Source: Mediterraneibacter glycyrrhizinilyticus
GTDB lineage: Bacteria > Bacillota > Clostridia > Lachnospirales > Lachnospiraceae
Reading direction: 5' to 3'
DNA: 45,491 nucleotides
Assembly: GCF_016902345.1 (NCBI RefSeq)
Contig: NZ_JACJLR010000026.1
Span: forward strand, 1 to 45,491
Under the pieces are notes generated by a model, which saw only the letters and a program-made list of their open reading frames with translations, was not told where the DNA came from and made no database searches. The first letter of the stretch is position 1, and each line of letters begins with the position of its first letter. Positions 41,751-45,491 of this stretch are shown here, piece by piece. Both the position numbers and the translations under genes were made by a program.

Positions 41751-42491
41751 ATGGAAATACTGCAGGTAAAACAGATCCACAAGATCTATGGAGAGAAGGA
41801 AAATAAAGTTTATGCGCTGAGAGATGTATCGTTTTCTGTGGGACAGGGAGAATTTATCGCGATCGTCGGGACGTCTGGTTCGGGAAAGAGTACACTCCTG
41901 AACCTGATCGGAGGGCTGGATACGCCCACTCAGGGGAAGATCATCATCAGGGGGCATGATATCGCCTCGTTGAAGCGGAAGGAACTGACAATATTCCGGC
42001 GCAGGAATATCGGGTTTGTGTTCCAGGATTACAGTCTGATGCCGGTGCTGAACGTCTATGACAATGTGGCGCTGCCTGTCACATTTGACAGGGGGAAACA
42101 TGTGGACCACGGCTATATCCGGGAACTGCTCCATGAGCTGGGACTCTGGGAAAAGCGGAAGCGGTATCCCAACGAACTGTCCGGAGGGCAGCAGCAGAGA
42201 GTGGCGCTGGCGCGTGCCCTTGCCAATAAGCCGGCGCTGATCCTGGCGGATGAGCCTACCGGCAACCTGGATTCCGGGACCACGGTTGAGGTCATGGGAC
42301 TCTTAAAGGAGAGCAGCCGGAAATATAACCAGACCATTCTCATGGTGACTCACAATGAAGCGCTGGCTCAGGCCTGCGACCGGATCATCCGGATCGAGGA
42401 CGGAAAACTGTACGACAGAAAGGAACAGCCGAAACAGGCAGGCGCGGCAGGAACATCCGGCACCGCTGGGAAGGGCGGTGACCGGTCATGA
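41751..42491 (+). CDS. ABC transporter ATP-binding protein (MacB/LolD/Bce type)
   Basis: A 246-residue ATPase. It has Walker A GTSGSGKSTLLNLIGGLDTP (about 39-47), a Q-loop in GFVFQDYSLMPVLNVYDNVA, signature LSGGQQQRVALARAL, Walker B ALILADEPTGNLDSG and the switch His in MVTHNEAL. ATG 41751 is chosen because AAAGGGG lies about 9 bases upstream; the longer frame has no site. The C-terminus ends in a Gly/Ala-rich tail (about 227-243) not needed for function. It overlaps the permease by 4 bases. With the permease it forms a type VII (mechanotransmission) transporter. Confidence 0.95.
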   Translation: MEILQVKQIHKIYGEKENKVYALRDVSFSVGQGEFIAIVGTSGSGKSTLLNLIGGLDTPTQGKIIIRGHDIASLKRKELTIFRRRNIGFVFQDYSLMPVLNVYDNVALPVTFDRGKHVDHGYIRELLHELGLWEKRKRYPNELSGGQQQRVALARALANKPALILADEPTGNLDSGTTVEVMGLLKESSRKYNQTILMVTHNEALAQACDRIIRIEDGKLYDRKEQPKQAGAAGTSGTAGKGGDRS

Positions 42492-45289
42492 GAAATGCGC
42501 TGAGACTTGCATCTGCCTATCTGAGACATTACAGCAAACAGACGGCGGCGCTCTTTGTCGGGATCATGCTCTCGGCGGCGCTGCTGACAGGAGTGGGCTC
42601 CCTCTTTTTCAGCGGGAAGGAAGCTGCGAAGGAGAACGCCCGGACGGAATACGGAGACTGGCATTATGAGATGCGCTGTGACTTCCCATGGTTTGAGGAC
42701 TTTGAGGCGGACGTTTCAGGCTCTGAGGGCAGATCCGGCGGGGAAAGCCCGGCGGACGGTACGAAAGCCGGCTCGGGGCAGGGTGCCGGTACGGACGATG
42801 TGCTTTTGAGAGGGGACGGCTTCCGCGTGGAGAGCTATGGCGTGGAGACAGTGCGAAAAGCCATCTCCGAGCCTTTTAACATCCAGTACGTATACGGCGA
42901 CGCGGGCTATATGGAGATGATGGGGAGAGAACTCCTGGAAGGAAAACTGCCGGAAAAGACGGATGAGATCGCTGCGGACCGTCAGACTCTGAGAAACCTG
43001 GGCGTTCCGGAGGAACTGGGGAGCCAGGTTGAACTGGACGGAGAGGCATTTACTCTTTCAGGGATCGTCGCTGAGATGCCGGAGAAACTGGGGGAACTGC
43101 TCGGGGATTATATGCAGGTCTTTGTCAGCTCTGAGCTGGATTATGGGATGAACGGAAGATTTCTCTACCTGCGTTTCGATGAGTCGGAGCCGGTGCTCGG
43201 GCAGATCAAGGCGTTCTCGGAGCACTACGGTATTGATGGAAGCACCGTCGCGCGGAACAACGGGATCGCCGGATATGTGGGGGCGGAGGAAGCGAAACTG
43301 TCCGCGGAGGAGATCCGTACTGCATTTACCGACCCAACCCTTGGGATCCCCTGGATCTGGGGGATGCTCAATGAGAACGAGGCGCTTACAGAAGGCGCGG
43401 TCCTGCTGGCTCTTGCCGTGTTCTCAGCCTTTATCATCTACAGCATTTTCCAGGTGTCCGTGCTCCGCCGGCTGTCCCAGTACAGTGTCATGCAGACCCT
43501 GGGGGTGACGGACAGCGCGGCGTTCGGGATGTTGATGCTGGAGATGCTGCTGATCTTTGCCGGAGGCTATGCGGCCGGCGCTGTTCTGGGAAACGGTGTG
43601 GCGGCGCTGATCTACCGGAAGGCAGGGCGGATCTTTATCACGAGGAGCGGGGCGCAGGGGGGAGTGGTGCGTCACACGGGCGTCTCCACAGAGGAGACAG
43701 CGGCGGAACTGTCTGTCTCAACACTGCCGGATGCGGGAGTCTTTCACGTGGACGTTAAGATCATCTGGCTGGGAGCGGTCTTCCTGATCCTGGTGCTCGC
43801 CCTGATCAGCCTTGTCCTTGTCCGTAAGATGAGGAAGCTGACGCTGCGCCAGATGATCGTGAAGGACACAGCCGGAGGAAAAAGAAACCGTAAGATCTAC
43901 AGCATAAAGCACGAGAATCTGACCGGCATCCTTGCGAAGAAATTCATGTTTTCCAGAAAGGGAACGTTTATCGGGATCCTGCTGTCTCTGTCTGTCGGAA
44001 GCGTGATCTTCCTCGGGGCGGCATACGTGACGGAAAATACCAGGATCAACAACGAACTGACCTTTGCGGCAGACGACGGGCTTGGCTCGGATATCCAGGT
44101 CTGCGAGGAGTCGGACAGCCTGAAGGATACGATCCCGGAGGGAACGGCAGAAGAACTGAAAGGGATCTCCGGGCTGGAGAGCGTGCTGCCGGTGCGGTAC
44201 ATGCTGGGGGAGCTCCCTCTGGATGACGGGATGCTGAGAAGCGGTTCTTTTTTCGCGGAGACTGCAGGGGAGGAAGGCTTTGAGCCGGACCCGGTGATCA
44301 TGGAAAAGTACAACGGACAGATCGTCCAGACCGGGGAGGACGACTACAGGCTGAAGGTGAATATCTACGGATACGATGACGAGATGCTGGAAAGCCTGAA
44401 TGACTATGTGCTGGAGGGAAGCATCGATCCGGATCAGATGAGGGAAGAAAATACGGTCCTCTTCAAGACATTGATGGACGGACAGGGAAATTACGACGTG
44501 ATCGGCATCGGCGCAGGAGATACAGTACGGCTCCGCACTCCGGAGGATCCGGAAGCTGACGGGGAAGCGCTGAAGTTTCTGGGCCGGGAAGAGGACTACA
44601 GGGATACGGAACTGAAGATCGGAGCGCTGATCAGCCGTCCTCTTGCGAAAGTGGATACCTATATCGGGGATGACGGGCTCTCCAATGTGGATATCATCAT
44701 GACCAATGAGCAGATGGAGAAAAACTTCGGCGTCACCGGATATCAGACCATCAGCATCTCTCTGCCTGAGAGTGCGGATGCAGAAGACGCGGCGAAGGCG
44801 GCAGATGAGATCCGGGGAGTTGTCTCCGGGGTCAGCCGGTGCGTGGTGAAAGACTACACGGCGCAGATCGAGGCGCAGAACCTGTATCTGGACCAGCAGA
44901 TCATGTTTTTCTATGGCATCGCGCTGGTGCTCCTCATGATCAGCCTTCTCCACATCATGAACAGCATGCAGTACCTGGTGGCGGAGCGCAGATATGAGTT
45001 CTCCATCCTGCGTGCCATGGGGATCACAGATGAGGGATTCCTGAAGATGCTGATGAAAGAAGGCATCCGGTACGGGATCTATTCCAGTATCGTGATGCTG
45101 GCGGTGTACTGGATCGTGCAGAAAGTGCTGTATTATTTTATGGTGCATGTGTATCTCTACCTCCATCCGCAGGGAATGATCTCTGCCGGATATCTGATCT
45201 TCATGGCAGTGCTGAACATTGTGCTGTGTACCGGAGCGATGGTGGTGTCAGGGAGACGGCAGCCGGCGGAGGCAAAGCCGCAGAGATAA
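42488..45289 (+). CDS. FtsX-family ABC transporter permease (933 aa)
   Basis: A large permease with about eight membrane helices near residues 18-38, 300-322, 345-372, 425-446, 493-515, 805-827, 860-882 and 900-922. There are two big extracellular domains, at about 42-295 and 520-800. It has two FtsX domains, as in Bce-type or multi-domain MacB-like exporters of peptide antibiotics. Near residues 78-100 there is a Gly/Ser/Glu low-complexity stretch. The last domain has YLVAERRYEFSILRAMGITD, the coupling-helix motif that contacts the ATPase. The start ATGA overlaps the ATPase stop. Substrate unknown, possibly antimicrobial peptides or lipoprotein precursors. Confidence 0.9.
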   Translation: MRNALRLASAYLRHYSKQTAALFVGIMLSAALLTGVGSLFFSGKEAAKENARTEYGDWHYEMRCDFPWFEDFEADVSGSEGRSGGESPADGTKAGSGQGAGTDDVLLRGDGFRVESYGVETVRKAISEPFNIQYVYGDAGYMEMMGRELLEGKLPEKTDEIAADRQTLRNLGVPEELGSQVELDGEAFTLSGIVAEMPEKLGELLGDYMQVFVSSELDYGMNGRFLYLRFDESEPVLGQIKAFSEHYGIDGSTVARNNGIAGYVGAEEAKLSAEEIRTAFTDPTLGIPWIWGMLNENEALTEGAVLLALAVFSAFIIYSIFQVSVLRRLSQYSVMQTLGVTDSAAFGMLMLEMLLIFAGGYAAGAVLGNGVAALIYRKAGRIFITRSGAQGGVVRHTGVSTEETAAELSVSTLPDAGVFHVDVKIIWLGAVFLILVLALISLVLVRKMRKLTLRQMIVKDTAGGKRNRKIYSIKHENLTGILAKKFMFSRKGTFIGILLSLSVGSVIFLGAAYVTENTRINNELTFAADDGLGSDIQVCEESDSLKDTIPEGTAEELKGISGLESVLPVRYMLGELPLDDGMLRSGSFFAETAGEEGFEPDPVIMEKYNGQIVQTGEDDYRLKVNIYGYDDEMLESLNDYVLEGSIDPDQMREENTVLFKTLMDGQGNYDVIGIGAGDTVRLRTPEDPEADGEALKFLGREEDYRDTELKIGALISRPLAKVDTYIGDDGLSNVDIIMTNEQMEKNFGVTGYQTISISLPESADAEDAAKAADEIRGVVSGVSRCVVKDYTAQIEAQNLYLDQQIMFFYGIALVLLMISLLHIMNSMQYLVAERRYEFSILRAMGITDEGFLKMLMKEGIRYGIYSSIVMLAVYWIVQKVLYYFMVHVYLYLHPQGMISAGYLIFMAVLNIVLCTGAMVVSGRRQPAEAKPQR

Positions 45290-45491
45290 AATGAGTCTGA
45301 GCGTGCCGCTGTGGTCAGCAGCCTGAGCAGCGGCACAGCTGCGGGAATCAGTTTAAACTTGATGCGTGTTGTTAAAATCTTCAAAATGGGGCTGTCGGTT
45401 AATACCGATTTTTAATCCCTGACATGCAGGGAAGAGGCAATCCCAGAGAATTCGGGCTTTTTTAAGCCCCTAATTCTCCAGTGGATTGTCT
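45290..45491. other. 3' region with three hairpins, cut by window end
   Basis: It contains a GTGCCGCTG/CAGCGGCAC stem (45303-45336), a short TCGGT/ACCGA stem followed by T5 (45395-45413), and a longer GAGAATT...GGGCTT / AAGCCC...AATTCTC stem (45446-45478). The first two probably end the transporter transcript. The last is a structured element of unknown nature near the window end. Confidence 0.45.

Noticed and set aside
43718..45166. A 482-codon open frame on the minus strand opposite the FtsX permease
   Set aside because: It is the mirror of a strong plus-strand gene, has no ribosome site and a His/Asp/Arg-rich composition typical of antisense shadow frames.
1..45491. tRNA or rRNA genes, including a tRNA as the element's integration target
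   Set aside because: No cloverleaf-like or rRNA sequence was recognised, and the junctions fall inside an XRE gene.

Overview
The window looks like a chromosomal segment from a gut-type clostridium, most likely family Lachnospiraceae. The reasons are strong AGGAGG ribosome-binding sites with ATG/GTG/TTG starts, a V/A-type ATPase operon, an AGCS amino-acid symporter, a PF09818 ABC-class ATPase, an ECF sigma/DUF4179-type anti-sigma pair, and a Tn4451-like mobilizable element. The genus cannot be fixed from sequence alone.

Region 1 (1-8075): a roughly 7.2-kb Tn4451-type integrative mobilizable element (about 754-7970) sits inside an XRE regulator gene. Both halves of that gene survive at the two ends and rejoin in frame across a GA dinucleotide. 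The element carries a large serine recombinase (TnpX type), a TnpW-like protein, a MOBV relaxase, a RepA_N-type protein, an XRE regulator with its own operator/promoter, an A+T-rich cargo gene for a membrane-anchored beta-lactamase-fold serine hydrolase, and a pMV158-like oriT near the right end.

Region 2 (8190-12850): an accessory patch on the minus strand. It holds a large ankyrin-repeat protein, a GNAT acetyltransferase with an internal deletion, an intact ThpR/LigT RNA phosphodiesterase, a twice-frameshifted Rpn-family nuclease, a zinc-ribbon protein, and a frameshifted unknown gene. Either this patch is decaying or it contains assembly indels.

Region 3 (12948-21057): a V/A-ATPase operon on the minus strand, transcribed G/H-C-I-K-F-E-A-B, with a clear promoter and terminator. 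The central-stalk D subunit expected after B is missing here.

Region 4 (21081-28387): a divergent catabolic regulon. An MFS transporter faces a plus-strand operon of DeoR regulator, NPP/alkaline-phosphatase-superfamily phosphodiesterase, AGCS symporter, D-serine ammonia-lyase and Cof-type HAD phosphatase. Two copies of a 14-bp site lie just downstream of the two opposing promoters. I infer uptake and breakdown of a phosphodiester or amino-acid compound that releases D-serine.

Region 5 (28437-38340): aroE, an MBL-fold hydrolase, an ECF sigma/anti-sigma/L,D-transpeptidase envelope-stress operon, a PF09818 ATPase, a YbaK/ProX-like deacylase, and a minus-strand AraC-GNAT fusion regulator overlapping an MFS exporter gene. 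Three copies of a perfect 32-bp palindrome (42 bp in one copy) punctuate the 3' ends of aroE, the MBL gene and the L,D-transpeptidase.

Region 6 (38455-45491): a small type I toxin-antitoxin locus (30-aa membrane peptide plus convergent antisense RNA), then a two-component/ABC-transporter operon with a fructosamine-kinase-family gene between response regulator and histidine kinase. Repeats of CTGTCAG/TGACAG lie at both promoters of this module.
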